64,000 nt of DNA, from assembly GCA_035547915.1 (NCBI GenBank), contig DASZTS010000138.1, positions 186,001-250,000 on the forward strand, written 5' to 3'. Shown piece by piece: positions 1-9,332 of this stretch. The DNA is from DASSFG01 sp035547915 (GTDB taxonomy: Bacteria > Planctomycetota > Planctomycetia > Pirellulales > JAICIG01). Both the position numbers and the translations under genes were made by a program. The notes below the pieces were generated by a model. That model did not search any database. It saw nothing but the letters and a program-made list of their open reading frames with translations, and was not told the origin of the DNA. The stretch's first letter is position 1, and each line of letters starts with the position of its first letter.

Positions 1-748
1 AGAGATGCGTCGCCGAGTTGACGCTCCAGGTGATGTGCCACACGGCGACCGTGCGGACGAACACACCCCACACCAGCAGGCTGAGGCCGAACTGCACGCC
101 GTCGGCATAGGTGCCGGTCGACCAGCCGATCGCCAGACCGGTGAGATAGAACACGGCCCATTGAACCAGATTGACCCACACCCAGAGCAGGTTGCGTTCG
201 AAGGCGAAATAGAACGGATCCTTGAGCACATCGCGGGCGTAACGGTCGTAGGTCATCACACTGTTGACCTGGGAGTTCTCCACCAGCAGCCAACCGATAT
301 GGCCCCAGAGAAAAGTGACCAGAGGGCTATGCGGATCGGGTTGTTCGTCGGAGTGCTGATGGTGCAGACGGTGCACGGCCACCCAACGCGCCGGCGTGTC
401 TTGCAGACAGCAGATGCCGAGCAACGCGAAACCGTGTTCAAGCCATCGCGGACAGTTGAACCCGCGGTGCGTGAGCAGGCGATGGTAGCAGAGGTTGATG
501 CCCAGCGTCCCAAACACATAGAGGCCGCAGAAGGCGAGCGCCACCCCGGTCCAACTGAACAGCCAAGGCACGAAGGCTAGCAACGCCAACGCATGGTATA
601 CGGCGATGCTGATCGCGTATGGCCAGAGGATCTTGCGACGATTGACGGAACTGGGACGCGTGAGTGACTTGGTTTTGGTGAAGCGAGACTCCGTCCAACG
701 AACACGCTTTTCACGCGCGGGAGCGGTGGCCTCGGAGGTGGCTTGCAT
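1..748 (-). CDS. acyl-CoA (delta-9 type) fatty acid desaturase, C-terminus beyond left edge
   Basis: Reading leftward from the ATG at 748, an open frame of 249 codons runs off the window without a stop. It encodes a membrane di-iron desaturase that would introduce a double bond into acyl chains. Histidine box 1 is HRLLTH (residues 89-94) and box 2 is HRLHHQH (126-132). Hydrophobic segments lie at about 42-65, 68-88, 190-210 and 218-235. The segment TWSVNSATHL at the edge is the usual lead-in to the third box (HNNHH), which is outside the window. The first 40 residues are polar and basic, as expected for a cytoplasmic N-terminus. No clear Shine-Dalgarno precedes the ATG. Family assignment is firm; the substrate (acyl-CoA or acyl-lipid) cannot be read from sequence. 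Confidence 0.9.
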   Translation of the reverse strand, partial: MQATSEATAPAREKRVRWTESRFTKTKSLTRPSSVNRRKILWPYAISIAVYHALALLAFVPWLFSWTGVALAFCGLYVFGTLGINLCYHRLLTHRGFNCPRWLEHGFALLGICCLQDTPARWVAVHRLHHQHSDEQPDPHSPLVTFLWGHIGWLLVENSQVNSVMTYDRYARDVLKDPFYFAFERNLLWVWVNLVQWAVFYLTGLAIGWSTGTYADGVQFGLSLLVWGVFVRTVAVWHITWSVNSATHL

Positions 749-1176
749 GCTGGAAATCGCTCGTTCTGGACCCGCAGCCATCGCGACCTGTGACTCTTGC
801 AGCCCGGCGTCGGACAGTTGGCAACAATCGGTGTTACCTCGATACGATCGAGATATGCCGCCGCCGCTTGGGCTTCTAAAAGCGGCGGTGGGACTTGCCA
901 GCTTGGAGAATCCGCGCCGATTGCGTGAAATACAACGGCACCGAATCGGCCCTAATTGTAGCAGCCGAGCCGATATACCCCCAGGCCAAACAAGGCGAAT
1001 CTGAGGGGTGCCGAGCCATTCAGCATCTTTATTTCCCGCATCCCTTGGCGTGAATTCCCGTGGATTCCATACAATGGGCTGTGCAAAAATCGGTCTCCGA
1101 AGGCAACTGAAAACAAGCTCGCAGGCCACGAATCGCAACACATTACGTAGAAACGATTTGTGGAAAACAACGAAAA
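749..1176. other. intergenic region with a GC-rich inverted repeat
   Basis: This is the divergent gap between the desaturase and truB. It holds a 9-bp perfect inverted repeat, CCGCCGCTT at 861-869 and AAGCGGCGG at 880-888, with a 10-nt loop. There is no T-run beside it, so it is not a convincing terminator; it may be an operator or a 5' leader structure. I found no credible gene here. Promoters for both flanking genes must lie in this gap, but none stands out. Confidence 0.4.
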
Positions 1177-2067
1177 ATGAACACGCCGGAGTCGGCAAAA
1201 CAAACCACACCCGTTGGGATCGTCAACGTTCACAAGCCGCCGGGTATCACTTCTCGCGCCGCCGTCGACGTGGTCAAGCGGCTGGTGCGTCCCGCCAAGT
1301 CGGGACATGCCGGGACATTAGACCCGCTCGCCTCGGGTTTGCTGATCGTCTGCGTCGGCGCTGCCACACGCCTTATTGAATATGTGCAGGCAATGCGTAA
1401 GCGGTATACCGGTACGTTCCTGCTCGGCCGTGAGAGCGATACGGAGGATATCGAAGGCCAAGTCAGCCTACGTGACGGCGATCGGCAACCGACCCACGAA
1501 GAGGTTTGTGCGGCGGCTGCGCAACTCGTCGGCTGCATCGAGCAGCGTCCTCCGGCCTATTCGGCGCTGAAGGTGGGCGGCCGCCGGGCCTACGACTTGG
1601 CCCGCGCCGGCCGGACGGTTACGTTGGCCCCCCGTCCGGTGACGGTCTACCGGCTCGACGTGGTGCGCTACGCGTATCCGGAAGTCGTGCTCGAAGTGGA
1701 ATGCGGTTCCGGAACGTACGTGCGTTCGCTGGGGCGCGATCTGGCCGCATCGCTGGGCACCGCGGCGATCATGTCGGCGCTCGTCCGCACGGCCATCGGC
1801 CCCTTCGAACTGTCGCGCGCCCGGCTGCCCGAGTCGCTCACTCGCGAGAATCGGCAAGAGTGGCTTGAGCCGCCCTTGCGGGCGGTAGCGGCACTCGCGC
1901 AGGTTACCTTGTCGCCTGCCGAGTTAGCTCGCCTACGGCAGGGACTCTCTGTCGAATCCGCAGTACGTGCTGTAGGCGAGATAGCGGCCGTCGATGAGAA
2001 CGGCCGGCTCATAGCGATCCTTGCCGCCGGTGACGGCATGTTACGTCCCGTGCGGAATCTGCTCTGA
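1177..2067 (+). CDS. truB: tRNA pseudouridine(55) synthase TruB
   Basis: A 296-residue protein that isomerises U55 to pseudouridine in the T-loop of tRNAs. The N-terminus GIVNVHKPPGITS is the usual TruB opening. The catalytic motif is GHAGTLDPLASG with Asp49 as nucleophile, followed by RKRYTGTFLLG, the S-A-L-K-V-G-G-RAYD motif and GTYVRSLGRDL. The C-terminal 60 residues form the small PUA-like tail. Length is normal for the family. The ATG at 1177 follows an A-rich stretch without an obvious Shine-Dalgarno. The gene converges on pnp with about 150 bp between them. In many bacteria truB lies beside rpsO-pnp on the same strand; here it is nearby but facing them. Confidence 0.96.
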   Translation: MNTPESAKQTTPVGIVNVHKPPGITSRAAVDVVKRLVRPAKSGHAGTLDPLASGLLIVCVGAATRLIEYVQAMRKRYTGTFLLGRESDTEDIEGQVSLRDGDRQPTHEEVCAAAAQLVGCIEQRPPAYSALKVGGRRAYDLARAGRTVTLAPRPVTVYRLDVVRYAYPEVVLEVECGSGTYVRSLGRDLAASLGTAAIMSALVRTAIGPFELSRARLPESLTRENRQEWLEPPLRAVAALAQVTLSPAELARLRQGLSVESAVRAVGEIAAVDENGRLIAILAAGDGMLRPVRNLL

Positions 2068-2081
2068 ATCTTGAGATTCAG
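2064..2081 (+). terminator. hairpin overlapping the truB stop codon
   Basis: CTGAATC at 2064-2070 and GATTCAG at 2075-2081 form a perfect 7-bp stem with loop TTGA. The truB TGA (2065-2067) lies inside the stem. No T-run follows, so this is at best a weak or factor-assisted terminator, or an mRNA 3' stabiliser, between convergent truB and pnp. Confidence 0.35.
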
Positions 2082-2217
2082 CGTGGGCGTCGATGGGTGT
2101 GGCCACGTCCGGCCCTACCGATTTCAGAGCCATCCGGCGCGGCGGCCATCGTAGAGCGCAATCAGCGCGCCACCGATGCTCGCCGGCCGGACCGGCTTGA
2201 TCGATAATCGGCGAACT

Positions 2218-4326
2218 CTACTCTCCGCCGACGGGTTGCTCGGCTTCGGCCATCGCCTGGCGGCGACTGAGCTTCACACGGTCCTGGTCGTCGATAGCGA
2301 TGACCTTCACCATCAGCTCGTCACCCACCTTGCAGACGTCGGTGACGCTGTTGACGTACCCGTCCGAAAGCTCACTGATGTGGCACAGGCCGTCCTTGCC
2401 GGGCAGAATCTCGATGAAGGCGCCGAACTCCTTGATGCTCGTCACACGCCCTTCGTAGATCTTGCCGACCTTGACCGTCTCGGTCAGTGCCTCGACGCGG
2501 CGCATGGCCGCAGCGGCCGATTCCGCGTCGTGGCTGGCCACGGTCACCGTGCCGTCGTCCTCGACTTCGATGACGGCGCCCGTCGCCTCTTGAATGCCGC
2601 GAATCGTCTTGCCGCCCGGACCGATCAGCGCACCGATCTTGTCGGGGTTGATCGTGGTGCGCAACAGCCGCGGCGCCCAGGGCGAGATTTCCTCGTTCGG
2701 CCGCGGGATGGCCGAGAGCATGTGCCGCAGAATGGCGATGCGGGCCTCCCGGGATTGTGCCATCGTCGCCTCGATGATCTCGCGGCTGATGCCGCGGATC
2801 TTGAGATCGAGCTGGATACCCGTGATGCCGTTCTGCGTGCCGGCGATTTTGAAATCCATGTCGCCGAAATGGTCCTCGTCGCCGATGATGTCGGTGAGCA
2901 AGGTCCAACGAGCGTCGGTCTCTTTCACCAGGCCGACGGAGATGCCGGCCACCGGATTGCTGATCGGCACGCCGGCCGCCATCAACCCGAGTGTGGCTCC
3001 GCAGACGCTGGCCATCGAGCTAGACCCATTCGACTCCATGATGTCGGAGATGACGCGGATCGTGTAAGGAAAGTCGTCCGGCGAGGGGAGCACCGGCTTG
3101 ACGCTCCGTTCAGCCAGCGCCCCGTGACCGATCTCGCGGCGACCGGGGCCACGAATGGGACGCACCTCTCCCACCGAATACGAGGGGAAGTAGTAGTCGA
3201 GCATGAACTTCTTCGAGTATTCGTCGATCAGCCCGTCGACTCGTTGCTCGTCGCGATTCGTGCCCAGCGTGACCGTGATGAGTGCCTGGGTTTCGCCGCG
3301 TTGAAAGACGGCCGAACCGTGCACGCGGGGCAATACGTCGACCTCGCAGTGGATGGCCCGCAGGTCCTTGGTGCCGCGACCGTCGGGGCGCGTGCCACTG
3401 AGGATCAGGTCGCGCACGACCCGCTCCTCCAACACATGCCAGGCGTGATCGACCTTCTTCGGGTCGAGTGCGCCATCGGCCTTCGGATCGGGCAGCAACT
3501 CGGCCACGACCCGCTGCTTGAGCGCGGACACGGCGTCGGCCCGGGCATGCTTGCCGGCGGTTTGCTTGGCCTGACGGAAGGCGTCGTAATACCGCTGCCG
3601 CAGCGTATCGAAAGTGCCGTCGGCGGGCGGAATCTCGTATTGCTTCTTTTCGACGTTGGCCTTACGGAACAATTCGCTTTGCAGGTCGCACAACTCGCGG
3701 ATGATGCGGTGGCATTCGTCGATGGCGGCGAGCATGCGCGATTCGTGCAGTTCGCGGGCGAAACCTTCGATCATCAACACCGAGTCGTAATTCCCCGACA
3801 CGATCAGATCGAGATCGCTTTCTTCGAGATCGTCCTGCGTCGGGAAGGCGATGAATTCGCCGCCGATCTGGCCCAGACGAACCGAGGCGACCGGCCCCTG
3901 AAAGGGCAACGGCGAAAGCCCCAGCGCGATCGAAGCGCCGTTCATGGCCAGCACGTCGGCGTCGTTCTGGCGATCGCTGGCCAAAACATTGGCCTGGATC
4001 TGCACCTCGTCGTGGAACCAGTCGGGAAAGAGCGGACGGATGGGACGATCCATCAGCCGGCTGGTGAGCGTCTCTTTCATCGTCGGCCGGCCTTCGCGCT
4101 TCAAAAAGCCGCCGGGGAATTTTCCGGCCGCGGCCGAACGCTCGCGATAATCGCAGGTGAGGGGGAAGAAGTCGATTCCTTCCCGGGCGGGGCCGGTTGC
4201 GGCCGCCGTGATGACTACCGATTCGCCATACTGAACGAGGCAGCTTCCGGCCGCCTGCTTGGCGAGAAATCCTGTTTCAATGGAGAATGTGCTGGCCCCA
4301 ATTTGCCGTTCTACGCGTACTTTCAA
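2218..4326 (-). CDS. pnp: polyribonucleotide nucleotidyltransferase (PNPase)
   Basis: A 702-residue 3'-5' phosphorolytic exoribonuclease, a core component of RNA turnover. Two RNase PH-like domains (about 1-210 and 300-530) are joined by the helical linker domain. The first repeat has the GKFPGGFLKREGRPT motif; the second has TRPDGR, FQRGETQALITVTLG and the Asp-containing GDEDHFGDMDFK that contributes to the active site. A KH domain (about 550-612, with GALIGPGGKTIRGIQ) and an S1 domain (about 617-690, with VTSIKEFGAFIEILPGKDG) follow. Length and domain order are standard. It lies downstream of rpsO on the same strand, 194 bp away, in the conserved rpsO-pnp arrangement. Confidence 0.98.
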   Translation of the reverse strand: MKVRVERQIGASTFSIETGFLAKQAAGSCLVQYGESVVITAAATGPAREGIDFFPLTCDYRERSAAAGKFPGGFLKREGRPTMKETLTSRLMDRPIRPLFPDWFHDEVQIQANVLASDRQNDADVLAMNGASIALGLSPLPFQGPVASVRLGQIGGEFIAFPTQDDLEESDLDLIVSGNYDSVLMIEGFARELHESRMLAAIDECHRIIRELCDLQSELFRKANVEKKQYEIPPADGTFDTLRQRYYDAFRQAKQTAGKHARADAVSALKQRVVAELLPDPKADGALDPKKVDHAWHVLEERVVRDLILSGTRPDGRGTKDLRAIHCEVDVLPRVHGSAVFQRGETQALITVTLGTNRDEQRVDGLIDEYSKKFMLDYYFPSYSVGEVRPIRGPGRREIGHGALAERSVKPVLPSPDDFPYTIRVISDIMESNGSSSMASVCGATLGLMAAGVPISNPVAGISVGLVKETDARWTLLTDIIGDEDHFGDMDFKIAGTQNGITGIQLDLKIRGISREIIEATMAQSREARIAILRHMLSAIPRPNEEISPWAPRLLRTTINPDKIGALIGPGGKTIRGIQEATGAVIEVEDDGTVTVASHDAESAAAAMRRVEALTETVKVGKIYEGRVTSIKEFGAFIEILPGKDGLCHISELSDGYVNSVTDVCKVGDELMVKVIAIDDQDRVKLSRRQAMAEAEQPVGGE

Positions 4327-4405
4327 GGCTGGTTCCTATTTCCTTTTCCGCGTCCCAGCCGCCCGTTTTGGCGCTCTCCCGGTAAGCACCTTCCTCCGCG
4401 GAGCA

Positions 4406-4469
4406 TTTCGAGGTTGTCGACAAACCGTCTTCGAGGTTCTGTTCGCTAGGCCGTCTTCCGACCTCGAAA
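4406..4469 (-). promoter_or_regulatory. inverted repeat in the rpsO-pnp intercistronic region
   Basis: TTTCGAGGT at 4406-4414 pairs perfectly with ACCTCGAAA at 4461-4469. A second copy of TTCGAGGT (4430-4437) sits in the loop and could pair with the same right arm. Two mutually exclusive stems are therefore possible just upstream of pnp. In enterobacteria the pnp leader forms a hairpin that is processed by RNase III for autoregulation; a similar role here is only inference. Confidence 0.4.
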
Positions 4470-4520
4470 CACCTAGGCCCCTTCCGGCGGCCGCGAAGCT
4501 TGTCGTTCCCGAATGCCTGA

Positions 4521-4790
4521 CTACTTGCGGATATCCAGACGCCGAATGATGTCGAGATAACGTTGCGGACTGACCCTCTTCAGGTAATCCAGCAAACGGC
4601 GGCGACGACTGACCATCATCAAGAGACCGCGCCGGCTGGCGTAGTCCTTCTTGTGCGTCTGCAGGTGCTCGGTCAGTTCGCCGATCCTGGTGGTCAGGAT
4701 GGCGATTTGGATCTCGGGCGAACCGGTGTCGTTGTCAGCTCGCCGATAATCGCCGATTAGTGCCTGTTTTCGCTCTTTGGTAATAGCCAT
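4521..4790 (-). CDS. rpsO: 30S ribosomal protein S15
   Basis: An 89-residue small-subunit protein that binds the central domain of 16S rRNA. It shows the family pattern throughout: KQALIGDYRRADNDTGSPEIQ near the N-terminus with the usual four-helix layout, TRIGELTEHLQTHKKDYASR in the middle, and the C-terminal LMMVSRRRRLLDYLKR motif. Length is exactly typical. It is the first gene of the rpsO-pnp pair, with the regulatory inverted repeat between the two. The ATG at 4790 begins MAITKERKQ, the common S15 start. Confidence 0.98.
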   Translation of the reverse strand: MAITKERKQALIGDYRRADNDTGSPEIQIAILTTRIGELTEHLQTHKKDYASRRGLLMMVSRRRRLLDYLKRVSPQRYLDIIRRLDIRK

Positions 4791-5177
4791 CGGTTACCGC
4801 AATTCCTCGCTTGGCCGGCGTCCTATGCTTCCTTCACTGCGCGACTTTCGCCTCGCTTGTAGCACAACACCCCGATGAACGCACGACGTTCATGGCGAGT
4901 GTCGAGCCCTATGCGGCGAAATTGCACCGCAAAACGAAAAAGCACCGGTCTGTGTAAGGCTGCTGAGACTCTTCCTACGTTGGTGGTTTCTAACAACTTA
5001 AACCGATGAATCTACCATCTTGGCTCGCTTTTGCAACCGCTGTTTTTGCGAGCCCTCTGTCGCGGCAAAGCAGTTGGCCTTTTGCGCTTACCGGCAGGCG
5101 GAATTAACAGGATTTGGTGTGAAGGAAAGCCAAAGCGCCTTGCAGGATCAAACAACGGACGACGCCCGACCAGCAGG
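4791..5177. other. intergenic region between rpsO and the histidine kinase gene
   Basis: No credible gene is visible. The rpsO promoter should lie near 4800-4900. A 7-bp inverted repeat, GGCTCGC at 5020-5026 and GCGAGCC at about 5048-5054 with a long T/A-containing loop, lies about 125 bp beyond the kinase stop codon. It could form a weak 3' structure but is not a convincing terminator. Confidence 0.4.
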
Positions 5178-8100
5178 CTACGCTGGGCTGCGAACGACCG
5201 CTTCCAAGCGGGGCACGATACGATCCGTCTCGGCGATGAGCGACGAACAGAGATGAGCAACATCGGCGGCTTCACCGTCATCGGCCACCGTTTCCACCCG
5301 ACTGGCCGCTTCTTGGGCGGCTGGTACGCCAAAGTGGCCGAGGGCCCCCTTGATCGTGTGGCCCAATCGGCGAAGCTGCTCGCGATCCCCGGCCGCCAAG
5401 GCATCACCCAACTCTTGTCGCCAGCTTGGCCACTCGTCGACGAACGTGCGGATCAGCTCCTGCAACAATTCTTCGTCGCCCGCCAACCGGTCGAGCGCAT
5501 GTTTAGCGTTAAAGACTCCGTCTTCCGCGGGCACCGCCGCCGCGGCCTGAGCGTGCGCTCCGCCGACCGTGCACTCGATCAACTCATACAGTCGACTCGC
5601 TTGGACCGGCTTCGAGATGTAATCGTCCATACCGGCTTCCAGGCATCGTTCGCGGTCGCCCTTCATGGCGTGGGCCGTCATGGCGATCACGGGCAGATGG
5701 CCACCCGTAGCCCGTTCGCGGCGGCGAACCTCGGCGGTCGCTTCAAATCCGCCCATTTCGGGCATCTGTACATCCATCAGTACCAGATCGAACGAGCCGG
5801 CGGCCAAGGCCGAGAGCGCCTCGCGACCGGTGGAAACCACCTGCACCACATGTCCCCGCTTCTCGAGCACGTGCCGCACGAACTTCTGATTGACGGCGTT
5901 GTCTTCGGCGAGCAGGATACGCACCGGGCGGCACGCGGGCGGCGCGGCGGCCGGCGCCTTCTCCTCCCGGCGCAACGAAACGCCCAAAGATGTCATGATC
6001 GCGTCGAACAATTCCGACTGCTTGATCGGTTTCATCAGCGATGCCGCCACACGCGGTTGCGGGCCGCGACCCTGCATCGGCTCCGACGACGAAAGCATCA
6101 TGATCGTCGCGCCGGCGTAATCGAGATTGTCGCCGATCTGGCGGACAAGTTCGTGGCCGTCGACTCCCGGCATCTGCGCGTCGACCAGCACGAGCGCGAA
6201 CGGATCGCCTCCGGCGGTGGCCCGCTCGAGTTCGACCAGCGCCTCGGCGGCGCTGCCCACCACCGTCGGCCGCATGTGCCAGTTCGTCAGCATCTCTTCG
6301 AGGATCCGGCGGTTCGTCGCATTGTCATCGACCACCAGCACGCTCAGGTCCTGGAGATCGTTCGGTTCCGCTGCCGGCGCCGAGGCGAGCGGCTCGTCGG
6401 CCAGCCGCAGGCGGATGGTGAAATGAAAGATACTGCCGCGGCCGGGCTCGCTCTCGACCCAGATAGCGCCGCCCATCAATTCCACCAGCCGAGCCGAGAT
6501 CGCCAGCCCCAGGCCGGTGCCCCCGTAGCGTCGTGTCGTCGAGCCGTCGGCCTGCACGAAGGGAGCAAAGATCGCTTGCCGTTTTTCGGCCGGAATACCG
6601 ATGCCCGTATCGCGCACGGCACAGTGCAACAGCACTTCGTCGGCCGGCCGATCTCCGGCCTCGGGCGAAGAGGGGATGTCGCGGTCGACACGCATGACGA
6701 CTTCGCCCGCCTCCGTGAACTTGATGGCATTTCCCACGATATTGACCACGATCTGACGGAGTCGCGCGGGATCGCCCACCAGCGCGTCGGGAACGTCTGC
6801 CAGCACCTGACAGGCGAGTTCCAGACCCTTTTTGTGCGCCCGCAGCGCGAGCGTCTTCATGGTGTCGCCCAGCGTGTCGCGCAGCGGGAAAGGAATCGTC
6901 TCGATTTCGAGCTTGCCGGCCTCGATCTTCGAGAAATCGAGGATATCGTTGATCACGCCCAGCAGGCTGTCGGCCGAGTCGCGCACCATGCCCAAGAATT
7001 CTCGCTGCTGCGGCGTGAGATCGGTGTCGAGCGCCAGCTCGGTCATGCCGATGATGCCATTCATGGGCGTGCGGATCTCGTGGCTGACATTGGCCAAAAA
7101 CTCGCTCTTGGCGCGGCTGGCGTCCTCGGCCGCCCGCTTGGCGCGGCGCAACTCTTCCTCCGCCTGCTTAGCGGCGGTGATGTCTTCCGAAATGCCCACC
7201 AGGTACGCAGGCCGCCCTTGGTCGTCGAAGAGCGGAATCTTGCGCGTGTGTAGGATCCGCCGCCCGAAGCGCGTTTCGATCACTTCCTCGGGGATATCGA
7301 CCATCCGCCGGCCGCGCAGCACGTCGCGGTCCTTGGCCACGAAGAAGTCGGCCTCGTCGACCGGAAAGAGGTCGTAATCGCTCTTGCCGATCAACTCGTC
7401 GCGGGCGATGCCCAGAAGTTGCTCGCCTGCCTTGTTCAAACGTTGGATACGAAGGTACTCGGCGTCCTTCACGAACAGCATGATTGGCAACTCGTCGAGG
7501 ACCGCGTCGAGAAAACGTGTGAGCTGCTCCAACTCGTCTTCCATCCGCTTGCGATCGGTGATGTCGTGCGAGATGCCGAACGTACCGACGACGCGGCCAT
7601 GTCGGTCGCGTAGCGGAAGCTTCGTGGTCGAAGCCCAGGTCACCTTCCCATCGGGCCAGGTTTCCTTCTCCTCCAGATCGATCACCGGCCGGCCGGTAGC
7701 GATCATCTCCTGCTCGTTCTGATACGCCTGCCGGGCGTGCTCCCCGTCGAAGAAGTCGAAGTCGGTCTTGCCGAGGGCCTGCTGCGCGTCGGCTACGCCG
7801 AACCGCTGGGCCAGCGAGCGGCTGATCTGTATGAAGCGGCTGGCCAGATCTTTGAAATAGATCGCCTCCGGGAGGTTATCGAGCAGGACCTCCAGCAGAT
7901 CGCAATCGTCACCCAGGGCGGCGTGTGGCTTGGGTGGCAACGGTTCGACGAGCAGCGTGAACCAGCGTCGGCCACCGACCTCGTTATCCACGGCCGTCAA
8001 CTCGACCTCGACCGGAGCGCCCGACTTGCGACGGCCCGCCAGATGCCGCGCGTTCTCGCCATCGCGCGGTTGCAGATATGGTATGAGTCGGCTGCCAAAA

Positions 8101-8279
8101 GTACTCGTCGCCAGCACCGGGAACAGCACCCCGAGCGGCTGGCCGGCGAGCTCTTCCAAAGAGTAGCCAAAGATGGCCACGGCGGCCGTATTGAGCGACT
8201 CGATGCGGCCTTCGACATCGACGACGATCATGCCGCCGGCATCCGGACGCGGTGGTTGACTGGACGATACGGGCGACAT
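5178..8279 (-). CDS. hybrid sensor histidine kinase: PAS x3, HisKA, HATPase, REC x2, HPt
   Basis: A 1033-residue cytosolic multi-step phosphorelay kinase. Domains in order: PAS about 11-115, PAS about 125-245 (with ITDRKRMED tail), PAS about 255-375, HisKA with phospho-acceptor His400 in NVSHEIRTPMNGIIG, HATPase (N box NIVGNAIKFT; DTGIGIP; GGTGLGLAIS), a first receiver (VLVVDDNATNRR), a second receiver (LLAEDNAVNQK with acceptor DVQMPEMGG) and a C-terminal HPt (LGHTIKGALGHFG). The first receiver has VDAQMPG around its acceptor Asp and may be functional. No membrane segment is seen, so it senses inside the cell. I chose the ATG at 8279 because GGAG lies 6 nt upstream; an in-frame ATG at 8381 would add 34 residues without a Shine-Dalgarno. 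It is the last gene of a leftward operon with the ABC ATPase and glycosyltransferase. The final output regulator is not in the window. Confidence 0.93.
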   Translation of the reverse strand: MSPVSSSQPPRPDAGGMIVVDVEGRIESLNTAAVAIFGYSLEELAGQPLGVLFPVLATSTFGSRLIPYLQPRDGENARHLAGRRKSGAPVEVELTAVDNEVGGRRWFTLLVEPLPPKPHAALGDDCDLLEVLLDNLPEAIYFKDLASRFIQISRSLAQRFGVADAQQALGKTDFDFFDGEHARQAYQNEQEMIATGRPVIDLEEKETWPDGKVTWASTTKLPLRDRHGRVVGTFGISHDITDRKRMEDELEQLTRFLDAVLDELPIMLFVKDAEYLRIQRLNKAGEQLLGIARDELIGKSDYDLFPVDEADFFVAKDRDVLRGRRMVDIPEEVIETRFGRRILHTRKIPLFDDQGRPAYLVGISEDITAAKQAEEELRRAKRAAEDASRAKSEFLANVSHEIRTPMNGIIGMTELALDTDLTPQQREFLGMVRDSADSLLGVINDILDFSKIEAGKLEIETIPFPLRDTLGDTMKTLALRAHKKGLELACQVLADVPDALVGDPARLRQIVVNIVGNAIKFTEAGEVVMRVDRDIPSSPEAGDRPADEVLLHCAVRDTGIGIPAEKRQAIFAPFVQADGSTTRRYGGTGLGLAISARLVELMGGAIWVESEPGRGSIFHFTIRLRLADEPLASAPAAEPNDLQDLSVLVVDDNATNRRILEEMLTNWHMRPTVVGSAAEALVELERATAGGDPFALVLVDAQMPGVDGHELVRQIGDNLDYAGATIMMLSSSEPMQGRGPQPRVAASLMKPIKQSELFDAIMTSLGVSLRREEKAPAAAPPACRPVRILLAEDNAVNQKFVRHVLEKRGHVVQVVSTGREALSALAAGSFDLVLMDVQMPEMGGFEATAEVRRRERATGGHLPVIAMTAHAMKGDRERCLEAGMDDYISKPVQASRLYELIECTVGGAHAQAAAAVPAEDGVFNAKHALDRLAGDEELLQELIRTFVDEWPSWRQELGDALAAGDREQLRRLGHTIKGALGHFGVPAAQEAASRVETVADDGEAADVAHLCSSLIAETDRIVPRLEAVVRSPA

Positions 8280-8399
8280 CCAAGTCTCCGGCCTGGGCGA
8301 ATGAGGTTCGAAGTGCGCTCTCATCGTAACGCGCGGCTCGACGGCCGTGCAAAGAAATTCTCGCCACGAGCGTGATGCCATTTGACGTTCATGGCGGTA

Positions 8400-9326
8400 T
8401 CAAGAGCCGTCGCCCGCTCCGTCCTTACCTCCCGATCGCCCCTCCCTCGCCAGATCGTGGATCCGATCATAAACCGCCCGCAGGCCGACGGGCTCGATAC
8501 GCACTTCGGCGAGAGGGAGGGTAGCCAGCCAGCCCAGAAGGGGCGAAAGCTCGCCCGGTGTTTCGATGGTGACGTCGCCGTTCGCCGTCGAAACGCTCAG
8601 TCCGGCTGCCAGGTCGTCCGGCGGCGAGGGTAACGCGGCCGTGAGCCGCGCGTGGATTCGATGTTGTCGACGCAGGTCGGCCAGCGTCTGCAGATGGGCC
8701 AAGCGGCCGGCGCGCATGATACCTACGCGGTCGCACGAATGCTCCACTTCGTCGAGCACGTGCGACGAAAAGATCACCGATCGGCCGGCCGCCCGCGCTT
8801 CGCGCACGAGCTCCAGCACGACCCCACGGATATTCGGATCGAGATTCGCGGTCGGTTCGTCGAGAATCACCAGCGGGGTATCCACGGCCATGACGGTCGC
8901 CAAGGCCAGCTTCTGTCGCATGCCGGTCGACATCTTGGGCACGGGTCGCGAGACATCGAGCCGGAGCCGCTCGGCCAGCTCCATCTCGCGCCGCAGGTCG
9001 CCGCCGCGGCGGATGCGGCTGAAGAAACGGAGGACGTCGGTCCCGCGCATGTTGCCGAACAGCCGCACGTCGCCCGGCAGATAGGCAACCCGTCGGTGGA
9101 CCTCGACGCTCTGACGATGGCAGTCGAGGCCGTCGATTCGCGCACTGCCCGCCGTCGGCCGCAGAAAGCCCATCAGTAATCGCAGCAGCGTGGTCTTGCC
9201 GGAGCCGTTCGGCCCGAGCAGGCCGAACACTTCGCCGGCGGAGATTTGCAGGGTGCAGTCGTCGAGCGCGGTGACGGACGCGTAGCGCTTCGTAAGTCGG
9301 CAAACATCGACGAGAGGGACAGACAT
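8400..9326 (-). CDS. ABC transporter ATP-binding protein (ABC-2 type exporter family)
   Basis: A 308-residue ATPase subunit. Walker A is GLLGPNGSGKTT (about residues 36-47), the Q-loop region is VAYLPGD, the signature is the degenerate MSTGMRQKLALA typical of the CcmA/DrrA/NatA group, and Walker B is LVILDEPTANLDP. A C-terminal extension of about 80 residues follows, as in ABC-2 drug or polysaccharide exporters. No permease gene lies beside it, so the partner must be elsewhere. It starts 6 bp after the glycosyltransferase gene ends and stops shortly before the histidine kinase, which suggests one transcript. Family assignment is firm; the substrate is unknown. Confidence 0.92.
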   Translation of the reverse strand: MSVPLVDVCRLTKRYASVTALDDCTLQISAGEVFGLLGPNGSGKTTLLRLLMGFLRPTAGSARIDGLDCHRQSVEVHRRVAYLPGDVRLFGNMRGTDVLRFFSRIRRGGDLRREMELAERLRLDVSRPVPKMSTGMRQKLALATVMAVDTPLVILDEPTANLDPNIRGVVLELVREARAAGRSVIFSSHVLDEVEHSCDRVGIMRAGRLAHLQTLADLRRQHRIHARLTAALPSPPDDLAAGLSVSTANGDVTIETPGELSPLLGWLATLPLAEVRIEPVGLRAVYDRIHDLAREGRSGGKDGAGDGS

Positions 9327-9332
9327 CTCGGC

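Noticed and set aside
952..1308. A 118-codon minus-strand frame upstream of truB
   Set aside because: It overlaps the truB start and has no family resemblance or ribosome site.
2176..4449. A 757-codon open frame on the + strand
   Set aside because: It lies opposite pnp, which has full family similarity. Its composition (rich in Asp, Arg, His, Gly) is that of antisense translation in GC-rich DNA.
5031..7253. A 740-codon open frame on the + strand
   Set aside because: It is opposite the hybrid histidine kinase and shows no domain motif.
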